From Phytoseiulus persimilis (Eukaryota > Arthropoda > Arachnida > Mesostigmata > Phytoseiidae): a stretch of DNA of 64,000 bases. The stretch lies in contig CM075103.1 in assembly GCA_037576195.1 (NCBI GenBank), forward strand, positions 35,973,250 through 36,037,249. Direction: 5' to 3'. Below, piece by piece: positions 20,549 through 31,024 of the stretch (its first letter is position 1; each line of letters starts with the position of its first letter). The notes beneath the pieces are model-generated. The model was not told the origin of the DNA. It did not search any database and worked only from the letters and a program-made list of their open reading frames with translations. Made by a program: the position numbers and the translations under genes.

Positions 20549-21717
20549 GTTCTTCGCGACGCGCGCGGGCTTCAATTGTGCCGGACCTTGAGCTTGCGCG
20601 AGCTCCTTTGGGGGAATAGGACGGATGCTCTCCTCGCTGCCATCCTCGACCGACGGAGCTGAAGAGCAGACTTCTTCGTTTTCCCGGAGCGAGGGATTCG
20701 GACACGGACCCGCATTGCACGAGTCTTCGGCTAGTTCGGCGCCGGTGACGGTCACCGGCGAAGAGGGCAAAAGCTCGAGGGGGAAGTCGTTTTCGTCGGT
20801 CCATGACGCCGCCCGTTTCCAAATTTTATTGAGATGCCGGACGACACGTTTTCCATCTACCTCAAGACGAGCCAAAACCGCCCCAACCGGCTCCACAAAT
20901 GTCGCGGGTACTCGACGCCGTTTGTCCAACGCGGCGACAACTTTCTCCCCTCTTCGGAAGAGACGTGGACGCGTCCCATGGTGCCTGTCGAAATCAAGCT
21001 TGAAGTTCCTGCTGCTGTCCGAAATCGTGGAAGCCTGGGACCTGAAAATGGGGAAAAACGAACGACGCGGCCGACCGAAGTGAGTCTCAAAAGGAGTTTT
21101 CCCGTTGAGAGATGCAGTTGGCGTGTAATTGTAAACCGATACGGCCTCCTCTTAGCTCAGCGGACCTGTACTCTCGATGGCATTTTTCAGCGTACACACA
21201 ATTTTCTCGGCCAAGCCATTACTCATTGGAGAGTACGGGGAAGATCGCAGGTGGATGATTGAGAACTCCTGACAGAGTTCCACGAACGAAGCGGAGTTGA
21301 ACTGACCCCCATTGTCGGTGACGAGGGTCTCCGGGGGACCAAGCAGGCGAAAAACCACTCTCAAATAGTCGACGAGTGTACCTGCTCGATGCCGGATACA
21401 TGTACGTGGCATCTACGTACCTGGGAAAAGCGTCCACAATGACGAGGAACGAATCATCTTTTTGAGGTTTCGCGTAATCCATGTGAAGACGGACCCACGG
21501 CTTTCCCGGATCTGGCCACGGGGCGAGAGGAACTTTCGTCGGATTCGCGACATGCTGAGCGCAATGCGCGCACGATTTGACCAGGGTCTCGACGTCCGAG
21601 GACATGCCCGGCCAATGGAAATGCGCGCGCGCCAGTGCCTTCATCCGGACAATACCTGGATGAGCTCGATGCAGCTTCCTCAAGACGGTGGGCCGGATCG
21701 GAGATGGCACTACCCAC
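20495..21717 (-). pseudogene. Gypsy integrase
   Basis: The zinc-binding N-terminus reads HRAHPGIVRMKALARAHFHW then CAHCAQH (HHCC). The catalytic core has its first Asp in VRLHMDYAKPQ, the second in LVTDNGGQFNS and the Glu in SPYSPMSNGLAEK, so the DDE triad is preserved. The C-terminal part includes RRVPATFVEPVGAVLARLEV and HLNKIWKR, typical of gypsy integrase tails. Frameshifts occur near 21400, 21150 and 20930. Confidence 0.88.
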
Positions 21718-21740
21718 CGATCATGTAGGAGGAGAATCCC

Positions 21741-22970
21741 TTACGAACTACACAGGGATTCTGCCTCTTGAGCGAGCACGCGAAGTGTGTGGCTTTTGAA
21801 GTCGGCTCTCTCCCAGCCGTGACGGAGACGTTCCAACACAACCCTCAAGACCGGGTCTGTGGACGTTGCCTTCTGAACTTCAACTCCCGTTGGTGTGAAC
21901 ACCTTTGAGTTGACGAGATGCTTGATGTCGATCTCGTCGACTTCCAAAGAGGCGATTACTTCGTCCATACCAGAGTTTGCTGCGTCTCTACGTGTTTCCT
22001 GAATCAATCTCGACAGCGCGTCAGCTTGACCAAACTCCGATGTCCGAACGTACTCAATATCGAAATCATACCCGACGAGGCGCAGAGCCCAGCGGCGTAA
22101 CCTGGCCGCCGTCCGTTCGTCCAAACCCTTGGTCTGCGAAGTGCGGAAGAGGGCGAGCAACGGACGATGGTCCGTTTGAAGGGTGAAGTGGCGACCCCAA
22201 ACAAACTTCTTCAGACGTTCCACGGTGTACACCAGCGCAAAGGCTTCTTTTTCTATTTGCCCGTAATTGCGTTGCGCAGGAGACAGAGATTTGGACACGT
22301 GGAAAACGGCTTTCTCCGTGCCGTCAGCATAACGTTGGAGCAGGACACCGCCGATTCCGGTATTACAGGCGTCCGTAGCGATAATCAGTTGTTGACGAGG
22401 GTCATAATGTGCCAGTGCGAGCGGCCCCGAATGAACCTCCTCGATGTCACCGAACGCTTCGTCGAGCACGGAGGTCCATTCGAATCGCGATGATTTCGAA
22501 AGGAGAGCTTCGAAATGCGCTTTGTAGCGGTACAGTTGGGTGACGAACTTTCCATAGTAGTTGATCAAGCCTAGAAGGGATCGAACTTCCGACACATTGG
22601 TGGGACGTTCGAGGTCTTTGATCGCAGCGATTTTCTGCGGATCTGCTCGAATGCCTTGGTCGTTGACGATCACACCCAAATACTTGACTTCATGGGAGTT
22701 GAAATGACACTTGGGCAATCCCAACCGGAAACCCCGGTCTTGAAGCCTTGACAGAATCTGGCCCAAAAGACGATCGTGCTCTACAACGGTCGCTCCCATC
22801 ACAAGTATGTCACCAAGGTATACCAACGTGCCATCCAGACCTGCGAGAGCTTGATCCATGGCGCGCTGAAAAATGGCTGGGGCTGTCTTGAGCCCGAAAA
22901 CCAGGCGATTATACTGAAACAAACCTCGATGAATGTTTACGGTTGTCAGCGGCCCGACTTGATGGATCAA
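21741..22970 (-). pseudogene. Gypsy RT palm and RNase H
   Basis: 409 open codons continuing the polymerase in a new frame. RT motifs are GLFQYNRLVFGLKTAPAIFQ, then YLGDILV, KCHFNSHEVKYLGVIVND, and ALLSKSSRFEWT. RNase H motifs are LIIATDACNTGIGGVLLQ, KEAFALVYTVERLKKFVWG and LQTDHRPLLALF. The catalytic YxDD is YLGD, so the first catalytic Asp of the polymerase is Gly. This substitution alone should abolish polymerisation. The shift from the upstream frame occurs between 22909 and 22970. Confidence 0.93.
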
Positions 22971-24324
22971 GTTCGAGTTGAAGATACGCGTCTGAAAGAT
23001 CGAGTTGCGTGAGCAACTTATGACCTGAGAAGTTAGTCATGATCTCCTCCATGTTTAGAATTGGATGTGAAACATTCTGAAGAGCGTCGTTGAGACCTGT
23101 AGAGTAGTCGGCGCACACTCTGATCTTTCCGTTCGCTTTGCGGGCAACGACGATGGGGCAGGCCCACGAGGATGATTCAACAGCCGAAAGAGTTCCATTC
23201 TCAACCAGCCGGTCTAGCTCTTTGTCCACCGCTTCGCGGAAAGGAGCCACAACGGGTCTTGCTCGAAGGTGGACAGGTTTGGAACCCTCCTTGAGCTCGA
23301 GAGTGACTTGCATCTTGGTACAGCGTCCCAAGCCTTCTTTGAATACATCAGGAAAACGCGATACCCACATTTCTGGAGTTCTGACTTCTTCGGCAGATGA
23401 TATCTGAATGGAAGAGCCTGGTACGAGAAGACCTAGTTCGAATGTTGGGCGACAACCAAGAAGAGCCGTCTGTTGGTTGTGCAGGACGATGACACGATCG
23501 CGGAAACTGGCGCTCGCATCAAGAGACAGTGAGAAATCGGCTTCGAAGTAGCCAAGGACATCCAAACCTTGACCGTTGGCTGCCATACAACGGAATTTCA
23601 TGGACCGTAAACCTGGCGACCCAATGCGCGTCCATAACGTCTTCCCTATCACTGTTACATCTGCGCCGGTGTCGGCTCGGAATTCGACCGGCACTCGATT
23701 CAGGAAAATCGATGCGAACGGACGCCCGCGATTCGGCGGAGATCCTTCCACACTGGAGGCGACAACATTCACTGTCCCGAAACTAAGTTTCTGTTCCTTG
23801 CGCTGAAAGGCTCGACAAGCTGGCTCAATGTGGACCTTTTTGTGACAGAAGATACAGGTCGACGTGAGATGCTTACAGGTTCGTCGATCATGTGGGCCTC
23901 CACAACTGGCACAGATTGAGGAATCTCCTGCTTTCGGAGCTTGTCGCTTCGGTTGATCTCGTGGTTTCGAGTCTTGTCGTAAATTCGGAGGATTGCGCAC
24001 TGGTCTGTGTTGAACATAACTGATATTGGGACTCACCCCGCTGTGGTCAGATGTGTCGATCGTAGAATCTCTTGTTCGGATAACGTACCGCGTGACAACC
24101 TCCTGTAACTCTTTCACCGTTAGGTCAGCCTTGTAATCAGCTGCCTTCAGCATTACACTGCGAATGTTTTTGGAGGTCGGACCGGCTGCGTAGTTGATTG
24201 CGAGGAAATTTTTGAACTCTTCCACGGACATGCTGCCCCACTCGAAGTGATCACCTTTAAGGTTGGCCCAGTCGACGATTTCCTCTAGATTATCCAGAGC
24301 TGTCAACGGAGCATGTTGACTCAA
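22909..24324 (-). pseudogene. Gypsy Gag C-terminus, protease and RT fingers
   Basis: 471 open codons. In order: the Gag C-terminal half, two CCHC-like knuckles (CASCGGPHDRRTC and CIFCHKKVHIEPAC), the aspartic protease FRADTGADVTVIG with its Asp intact, then the RT start WACPIVVARKANGKIRVCAD and LLTQLDLSDAYLQLELD. The last of these contains a catalytic Asp. Gag and Pol are joined in one frame here. The frame breaks just after LELDPSS and continues in the 21741-22970 ORF. Confidence 0.92.
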
Positions 24325-24328
24325 GATG

Positions 24329-24742
24329 TCATGCCGTCTCCGAAATTATTGATTTCGAGGATCCGAAGGTCGTCTTAAGGATTTCAACGAGGTCATCATA
24401 GCGTTTAGCTTCGGGTAGCTCTGGTGAGTGACGACTGAGGAGTCTAGCATATTCTATCAGCCCCAACGCCTTCAGCAGTAGTTGGACTCGGAGTTTACTC
24501 GATAGGGTCGCTTCCTCCACAATGGCCTTGTGTCGTGAACACCACGTTTCGAAATTGAGATCTTGATCCGGCTTGTGGAAGCAAGTACCTAGCAGGGTCG
24601 CCGTACTTTGCAGAGTTGACGCCGCCGTGTCCCCACGTTGATGACTTTCTGTCAACATTCTGATGGCATCGGCCATCGTCCTCAGAACTTCCTTAAGGTT
24701 GACTTCCTGATCCTGATCCCCGTCTAGTCTTCCTCCTGCCAT
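24329..24742 (-). pseudogene. gag: Gypsy Gag N-terminus
   Basis: Starts at the ATG at 24740-24742 (MAGGRLDGDQDQEVNLKE) and holds the Gag capsid-like region TCFHKPDQDLNFETWCSRHK, LLLKALGLIEYARLLS and DDLVEILKTTFGSSKSI. The frame ends at 24329 and the rest of Gag continues five bases later in the next ORF, so a single small indel separates them. Confidence 0.8.
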
Positions 24743-24783
24743 GGTTCGACAGGTTTGCAGACTGTTCAAGTTCTCGGCTGCAC

Positions 24784-25743
24784 CTATGACGTGTTTCAGA
24801 GGGTTTGGGTCCGGAATGCCGAACACCCGAAATACCGAAAACCCGAAATACCAAACGCCCTGAATCCCGAAAACCCGAAATACCAAACGCCCTGAATCCC
24901 GAAAACCCGAAATGCCGAAAGGTGTTCTCCTCCCGTCGAAGAGCAGCTGAGACTTTTATGTCGAGCGCCGAGCCCGGCCGTGGAGGCTTACTCGAAAGCA
25001 TTGACCTTCGCGGAGGCCTGCCGGAATCATTCGCCGAAGCCTACCCGGATCATTCGGGAGCCGTTGTATGCTGGGTTGAGCCAAGCAAGGTTGTCAGGAA
25101 TCTTGGAATCTTATGACAGTCCTCGAAAGTTCGAGATTCTTCGATGAATGCCAGTCCTGATAAGCCTGCTCTACCCGGTTAAACTTGAAACTTGGCGAAA
25201 CTTGAAGTCGAATTCTCGGAAGAGCTCGCCTTGTTCCGTACAAGAGTGGCTGATTGACCTCGAAAAGCCCATACACGAGGCCATCTGAATCTGAAATCCT
25301 CATCTGTTCCCTTCAATCGTATCTGGTTGTATACGGAACCCGTGCCGGCGCTCGTTTGACGATCAACGTCAGCGCTGAATTGAGAACAGCATTGCAGATC
25401 TGGGAGCTATGCGCGGTTTCAAATAGGTTTCGGGTTGGTGGTGAAACGGGACCTCTTCGACCTCCGGGACCTACCAGCGAAGCGGATCCCCGATTGCTCT
25501 CGTATATGTGAGCGGCTGCTGTATGTTGGATACGATTTAAGAGGAGACTTGCTCACAGATTCGGATTTGAACCGTTCTGGAATCCATGGACGTTAGTGCG
25601 CGCCGTCGAATCCACTTTCATAGCTGGAATCCGCACTCGGCATAGAAGCCTCGGTTGATGTTACACGAGACCAAAAGGATTTTCGGTATTTCGGGTTTTC
25701 GGGATTTCGAGCGTTCGTTATTCCGGGTTTTCGGGATTCCGGG
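24784..25743. repeat. Extra sequence between gypsy 5' LTR and gag, with tandem repeats
   Basis: A second copy of the LTR terminus (TGACGTGTTTCAGAG, 24787-24801) lies about 960 bp inside the first. Between them are two blocks of a CCCGAAAACCCGAAATACC-type array (24804-24922, unit about 32 bp, and 25680-25742 on the opposite strand) flanking ~750 bp of unrecognised sequence. Either the 5' LTR is much longer than the 3' LTR, or something inserted into it. Confidence 0.55.
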
Positions 25744-25879
25744 TGCACACCGTTTCAGAGTAGGGTCAGGACAACGACGTTGAAGAGTTAATGGGCAAGC
25801 AAGCATTTATTCGAAGTAGACCGCTCCTTTTATAGCGTCGCAGGAAACGCTTCGTTGTAGTTGATTGTCGGATACAACA
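25744..25879 (-). repeat. 5' LTR (outer part) of the gypsy element
   Basis: About 136 bp matching 20409-20548, ending ACAACA at the target duplication. Confidence 0.82.
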
Positions 25880-25973
25880 CCCACAGCCAACTTCCGAGGA
25901 GCTTTTTGACAGAGAGTTCAAACGCGAACATTTTAAGACAAATTTGAGCGTGATACGACAAGCCATTCGGTTT

Positions 25974-27345
25974 TTATGCAGAAACAACGAAAATTAATGA
26001 AATTCGTCGGAACCAACAAAACGTCTCGTGAGGGTCTGCCTCGAGTGGGTCCGGGTCATCCCGTATAAGGGTCCAACAGTAGTCGGCCATCATGTGTACG
26101 TCCCATCTTCCCTGGTACCTCTCTTCCATCGTCGCTATGTCTTGATGGAACCTTTCTCCTTGTTCATCACTAACAGCACCCAAATTTTTAGGGAAGCGTC
26201 CGAGATGGCTGTGTAGATAGTGCATCTTGATGCTCATCCGACATCCTGGGACTCGAAAGCATCCGAGCATGCTCTTGACGAGTTGTACGTAGTTTTCAGC
26301 CCTCGTGTTCCCACGAAAACGTTCGACGCTGATGACGGCGACGTCGAGGAGATCCCATATCGGGGGAGGCTCAACAGGAGCGCGATGAAGATTGGTGTCA
26401 TCTCGACGGCGGGAACGGTGCAGAGCCGATCGACGAGCCACTTCACGTAAATTTTGAACGACCGGAACAAATGACCGCCAAGCATTGGCTTCTCGATGGT
26501 TCATTGAGTCAATGAAAACAGGGTCTTCGATGAGCTTCCGCCTTAGAGGTCCATTCAAAACCCCCGCCTGAAGCTTCTGAATGCTCACAGCGGGTAGCTT
26601 GCGCACGATGTAGTTGGAACATGAACCGTGTTTGTCCAATGCTTCGACGAACTGTTTCATCAGACCCAATTTGATATGCAGCGGTGGGAGAATGATTTTA
26701 ATGTAGGCTCACATTCTACCGGCGAGGGTTCGCTTGTTGTGCCGGAAGCTAGCCGCAACGAAACTGAAACCACCCAGAGTTGTGCTTTGCGGCACTGTCG
26801 ACTACCACTTATCACTCGCGCTGCCGTCAGCGGCTTGCTTCCAATTTACTGGTCGTTGATCAGATCGATGTGGAACGTAAGCCTACGGAACCACTAGTTC
26901 AGCAGCTGAATTTGGCCCGGTTTTTTTCCGTCAAACCAAAGCGTCGCTAGGCACGATGGGCCGCCCGGGTCTCAGAAATCCCCTTGACGGCCAAATCGTT
27001 CGAATCCAATGTTCTCCATCTGCTCGGCGTCCCAAAGACACAAGAGGCACGGGAATTTGGTGTAACCGGCTTGTTGGCTCAGAAGAATCGAGACCATCTT
27101 CAAATCGAACCAAACTGGCCATTGGTGCTCCTCGTATTTGATCTTCTCCAACGCAAACGCGATGGCGACGTAGTTCTCACGTAGTCTAGTGGAATGACCG
27201 AGCGGAATCGAAGCGTACTGGTTGCCGTTGTGCAGGAGGACGCACTTCAAGCTTCTCTTCGAACCGTCGAGAAAGAAGCGCCACTCGCTGGCGTCGTATC
27301 GTGGCAGACACATGTGCTCAAGTAGATTTCCTTGTGTCCACTTTT
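25974..27345 (-). pseudogene. Uncharacterised conserved TIR-element protein, copy 1
   Basis: Two ORFs (26972-27313 and 25974-26669) of a protein family that I recall from many arthropod genomes without an assigned function. The first has EWRFFLDGSKRSLKCVLLHN, RLRENYVAIAFALEKIKYEE, then LSQQAGYTKFPCLLCLWDAE. The second has KMHYLHSHLGRFPKNLGAVS, DEQGERFHQDIATMEERYQG and RWDVHMMADYCWTLIRDDP. The region between them is disrupted by a ~215-bp insertion. A ~132-bp insertion after FVPVVQN adds 44 residues without breaking the frame. The Cys/His content (PCLLCLWD) hints at metal binding, and its place between terminal inverted repeats suggests a transposase-like role. That role is inference. Confidence 0.7.
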
Positions 27346-28544
27346 TTGCGGATAAAAACTGAATGGATTATCCGATCACGCGCAACTTTGTCTCAACTGT
27401 TCGTAAATGGAATTGCTATCAAGAAGCTCAACGGAAGTTGGTTGTGAGAACGATACTTTTTTAGTCATCGGCTGAAGAAAAGGAAACTTTTCGGTGTTCT
27501 CCGACGAAAATTGACGTTCGGTCGCTACTAGCTCAGAGACCGTGGGTCCAAATCGCACGAAATTTTGTACCGGGGATAGTTCTGTTTTATGTCTCCATGC
27601 TCCCAAATTTTCATGAGTCTGGCTCACTCCCTGGCAGAGATAAAAATTCCAACATTCCAACACGAAAATTTGAATAACAGGAAAACTAGAGCGAATGCGA
27701 GGAAACGGTTTGAAAATTCGAAATCTACGACCTCGACTTTTAACAACCTAGGTTTAAGCTTCGTTGTTACGCGAAATTTTTTTTTGTCGGGCAGTGTGAT
27801 AGATTGAATACCCTGGGGTAGAAATGGGGGGCGGCCCGAGAGCAGCGCATAAGGGTGCCTCCTTCCTGACAAATGATCCCATTGCGTCTCTCGGCACCCG
27901 AGAAGAACAGTTATTCATGCTGATTTTCGAGCTTTCCGAGGGGGCGCACATATCGGCCTCGGACTTTTTTTTTGTGACCCTTTCAGAAAAATCGATGTGT
28001 TTCTGGTTTATCATGAGCTGAGTTTAGAGATGAACCAGAGCTTCAAGATTCGTCACATGAATGACGAAGTTTTAGCACAGTGCACCGAAGCCGCAGGGAA
28101 CGACGTTTTCACGTCGAAATTGGTAAACTTCAAATGCTCATATCTCGGCTCCCAGATTGGTTACAGCGCCAATCAAGTTATTTTTGAAGAGGTCAAAGAG
28201 GGAACCATCGACAGGCATAGTGTCGTAAGGATCGGAAGCTCTTCTTGAGCTTTCCAAAATATTTCGAAGGGCGCTGTAGCCCATCTGGGAGCCGAGATAT
28301 GAAGTTGACCGATTTTCGTCAAAAGTAGTGAAAAATCGAAGGGGCCACTAATGACCGGGACTCTTTCCATAGGGATTTGATGTGCATTTGTTGTATCAAC
28401 ATTTCCGCTTCGGACTCCCATATATTCTCTTAGCCTTCTAGGGATTTTTCGCGCGTTGGACCGAGTGATTCCCGGGTATTTGTATGCCTATATCTTGCTA
28501 TCATGTTTGACGTACGGAATGCTTTCAGCTCAATGCCGTAGTAG

Positions 28545-29165
28545 GTGGCGATGAAGACCCTCAGGCAGACTCGGATCTCTGGAAACCTACGCAGAATCAT
28601 AGGGAGCCACCACAAAGACCACGGCATCGTCACGGCTGACGGAGAGCGACTCCCAATGACGGCAGGCGTACCCAAGTGTGGCAATGCGCCGACGATGTTC
28701 CAAGAGCTAATGATGAAGGTGAAGAATACGATCGGATCCCAACAGACATTTGCTCATTCGGATAATATGAATACTGCAGCGGACAGGTATCAAGTGCACC
28801 TAGATAAGATGGGAAATGTCTTGAAGGTACTTCAGCAGGCGGGCTTGACAATTCGACTGAAAAAGTGCAAGCACTTCATGGAGTCAGTGGAATTTCTGAG
28901 GCTCAGCGTTTCGAATGACGGAATCGAACCGGGTGAAACGTTCACGAGGAGCAAATTGGAGCAAACGGGCAGTCGTTAGGGCGATGAAGCGACTAAGACA
29001 CTATCTCTGGGCGTAGAGGTCACAGTGGTGAGCGACTGTAATGCAGTGGCAGCGCTTAAAGCACTGGAAGGATCGGCACAGCTTAGTAGATTGCTAAACA
29101 GGATAGCGGAATTCGATTTCGAGGTTAAGGGGGTACCTCAGTGGCGGCGCCAGCGGGAAGCTAAG
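28545..29165 (+). pseudogene. Gypsy-type RT/RNase H scrap, copy 1
   Basis: A plus-strand polymerase remnant: TAGVPKCGNAPTMFQELMMK, then FAHSDNM at the YxDD position, VLQQAGLTIRLKKCKHFMES and VEFLRLSVSNDGIEPG. After an internal deletion it continues in RNase H sequence, VTVVSDCNAVAALKALEG and LLNRIAEFDFEVK. The active-site aspartates are lost. It lies outside the TIR element, just left of the TTAA-flanked element, and is present in both copies of the duplication. Confidence 0.75.
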
Positions 29166-29174
29166 CAAGCTTAA

Positions 29175-30595
29175 GGGGGGATGTTCACTAAAAATCGGGA
29201 AAAATCGCGTTTCCTGTTTGTGGCATGGTTCGATGCAGGACAGGCCCCTCTGGTATCCAAAACAAATCGGACCTCGATATCTGTCTTAGATTCCTAGATA
29301 TCAACCATTTTGTTCATATCATCTGGATGTGTCATGTTAGGTCGTGAAGAACTATCAAGCGAAGCTCTGATGTTCACTCGTTCAGGCGGGGGAACCGTTT
29401 TCGATCCGCGGAAACAAATACAATTCGTGGGGAGCATCTACGTTCTCGAAATCACCCGCTTCAACAAACTTCTGCCGCTGGTGGAATGCGTTCATTCTTT
29501 AAGCTGACAGTCTGCTCCGCGCGCGCAGTGAGACGGGCCGAAGTCGAGCTGGCCGGGGAGACGGCACACGTCGATCGATGTCATTCTCTATCGTGGAAAA
29601 TGAGACACGGTGAACCTTCCGGCGACTCGAATTCCGAGATAGGGTCAGAGCCGAGGGGAGAAAACGTGGGCCGACCCGAAACGGCGCGAAGCAGGCCGAA
29701 TGGGCAGAGAACTTCGGTCAAATCAGGTCCGCCATTTCCCTGATTTCTCCTATTGGGAGTCATCGATTTTGATGCGGCTTGTTTCTATTTGTTGCTGATG
29801 AATGTGGCTCTTAAATGAACTGGAATTGAAGGAATTGGAATTGTTCTCTTGGACACAGCTTTTGGCGAAGGAGGAAAAATGTTTTTTTTTTCATCTTCCT
29901 CATCGATTTCAAAGATTTTCCCCTGCTCGGACCCCGATAGTTCTAGTTCATCTCCGAGAGAAATTCCTCGCCTAGATTTCAAAACAAGATTGAAGTCACT
30001 AGCTGGTTCTGGTGCCGAGAAATCAGGTGAAAACCACAGGGAATGGCGAGCCCTCACTTCGATGGTCACAAACTTCAAGGCTCGATTTCTCGGAATCGTA
30101 TTTCGGCCCATTCCCGACCACCATTTCCCTGATATCTCCGCGCCAGGTGCATCGATTTCGATAAAAAAAATTTCAAACGTAGCTCATGCTCGTGGGAATA
30201 AAGTGAACTGGAATGATGGCGAACGCAAGCGGGGCCTCCGAAAAATTCGTCATCAGCCAAATGTTGATTCTTCCAGCATCTTGATCTTGAATTTTTTTAT
30301 GGTTCTCGGGGCAGGATTGCCACCGTTCTAGTTCAGTATGAGGAGCACAAAATAATCTACCGTTCAAGAAAAAGAACAGCCCTCTACCTCATCCTGGCGA
30401 GGGAAAAATCAGGGCAAAACCGCGAAATCCAGACTCTTTTTCCGCTAGAGAAGAAAACGAAGTTGAGTCTCAATTTTTTTTCGTGAATAGTTTGAAGCTT
30501 CCTACATTCGGGGGTCACTTCAGATGGTTTCTAGCTGCCACAAAAGAAGATACAGGCCGCGGAAGCAGATATAGTGTTTTAGTGAACATCCCCCC
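29175..30595. mobile_element. 1421-bp TTAA-flanked TIR element, copy 1
   Basis: Bounded by TTAA on both sides (29171-29174 and 30596-30599) and by 19-bp perfect terminal inverted repeats GGGGGGATGTTCACTAAAA. TTAA target duplications are used by piggyBac and Kolobok elements; the G-rich start fits Kolobok better, from memory. No transposase is recognisable, so it is non-autonomous. A ~100-bp internal direct repeat (about 29724-29826 and 30115-30216) contains CCATTTCCCTGAT and CATCGATTT blocks. Confidence 0.82.
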
Positions 30596-31024
30596 TTAAG
30601 CATCCCGAATCTCAGAGTAGGGAAGCTAAGCTTCCAAAATTATTTTGTCGGGTCCGACCTTATGACGATTTGGAGACAATTTTTCCCATTAACAATATTC
30701 GTTCTGTTATTTCTTCGTAAATCACAATTAGGATGGGATCGAGCACCAGCCAATCTTGGAAGCATCTGGAATCTCTTAACTCTCGCACAGTGCATGTGGA
30801 AATCTTCAAAATAAATTCACGAGAATCTTCCTGCCCAAATCAGCTTCCCAAAGAAAAAATCCCGGCGCTGTGGTCACTTCCGAGCTCCAGGCTCCTGAAG
30901 GCTGTTAACCTGATGCTCACGTCTGACTCCGATCGAGTACGAATTCAGCGACTCGGAAGCATTCCACAGTCCACTCTGAAAGAAATGTGCCTTCCACGAC
31001 TAAATCAAAGTCTCGGGAGACGAA

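Larger units (their letters stand above)
20409..25879 (-). mobile_element. Ty3/gypsy LTR retrotransposon, 5471 bp
   Basis: Minus-strand element inserted into copy 1 of the segmental duplication. It runs from TGACGTG (20409) to ATACAACA (25879) and is flanked by a 5-bp target duplication CCCAC (20404-20408 and 25880-25884). The uninterrupted copy 2 reads GTCCCCACAGCC at the equivalent site near 41045, a direct view of the empty target. Order on the minus strand is LTR, leader, gag, protease, RT, RNase H, integrase, LTR, the Ty3/gypsy order. Several frameshifts and a mutated RT active site make it inactive. Confidence 0.95.
20133..27707 (-). mobile_element. Unclassified TIR element, copy 1 (split by gypsy)
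   Basis: Starts CGTTTCCTCGGATTCGCTCT at 20133 and ends with the inverted complement at 27707. The ends match over about 135-150 bp (also TTTTTATCTCTG, GCCAGA, AAAATTTGGGAGCATG and AGAACTATC blocks). Without insertions it is about 1.8 kb and carries one gene, on the minus strand. Both termini also occur in copy 2. No target duplication can be seen on either side. Confidence 0.75.
20133..31024. repeat. Segmental duplication, copy 1 (interrupted)
   Basis: 20133-20408 plus 25880-31024 aligns colinearly with 40774-45847. Copy 1 is interrupted by the gypsy element at 20409-25879. It also has two extra segments relative to copy 2, about 132 bp near 26320-26460 and about 215 bp near 26701-26926. Right of ~27190 the copies differ almost only by single-base indels in homopolymers. 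Left of that they differ by many substitutions. The left breakpoint coincides with the terminus of the TIR element; the right one follows GAGACGAA. Confidence 0.93.

Noticed and set aside
24804..24922. CRISPR-like array from the CCCGAAAACCCGAAAT repeats
   Set aside because: The units are contiguous short tandem repeats without unique spacers, in a eukaryotic retroelement.
29775..30331. Ser- and Glu-rich ORFs inside the TTAA-flanked element
   Set aside because: They vary between the two copies through frameshifting homopolymer indels and have no domain; the unit looks non-coding.
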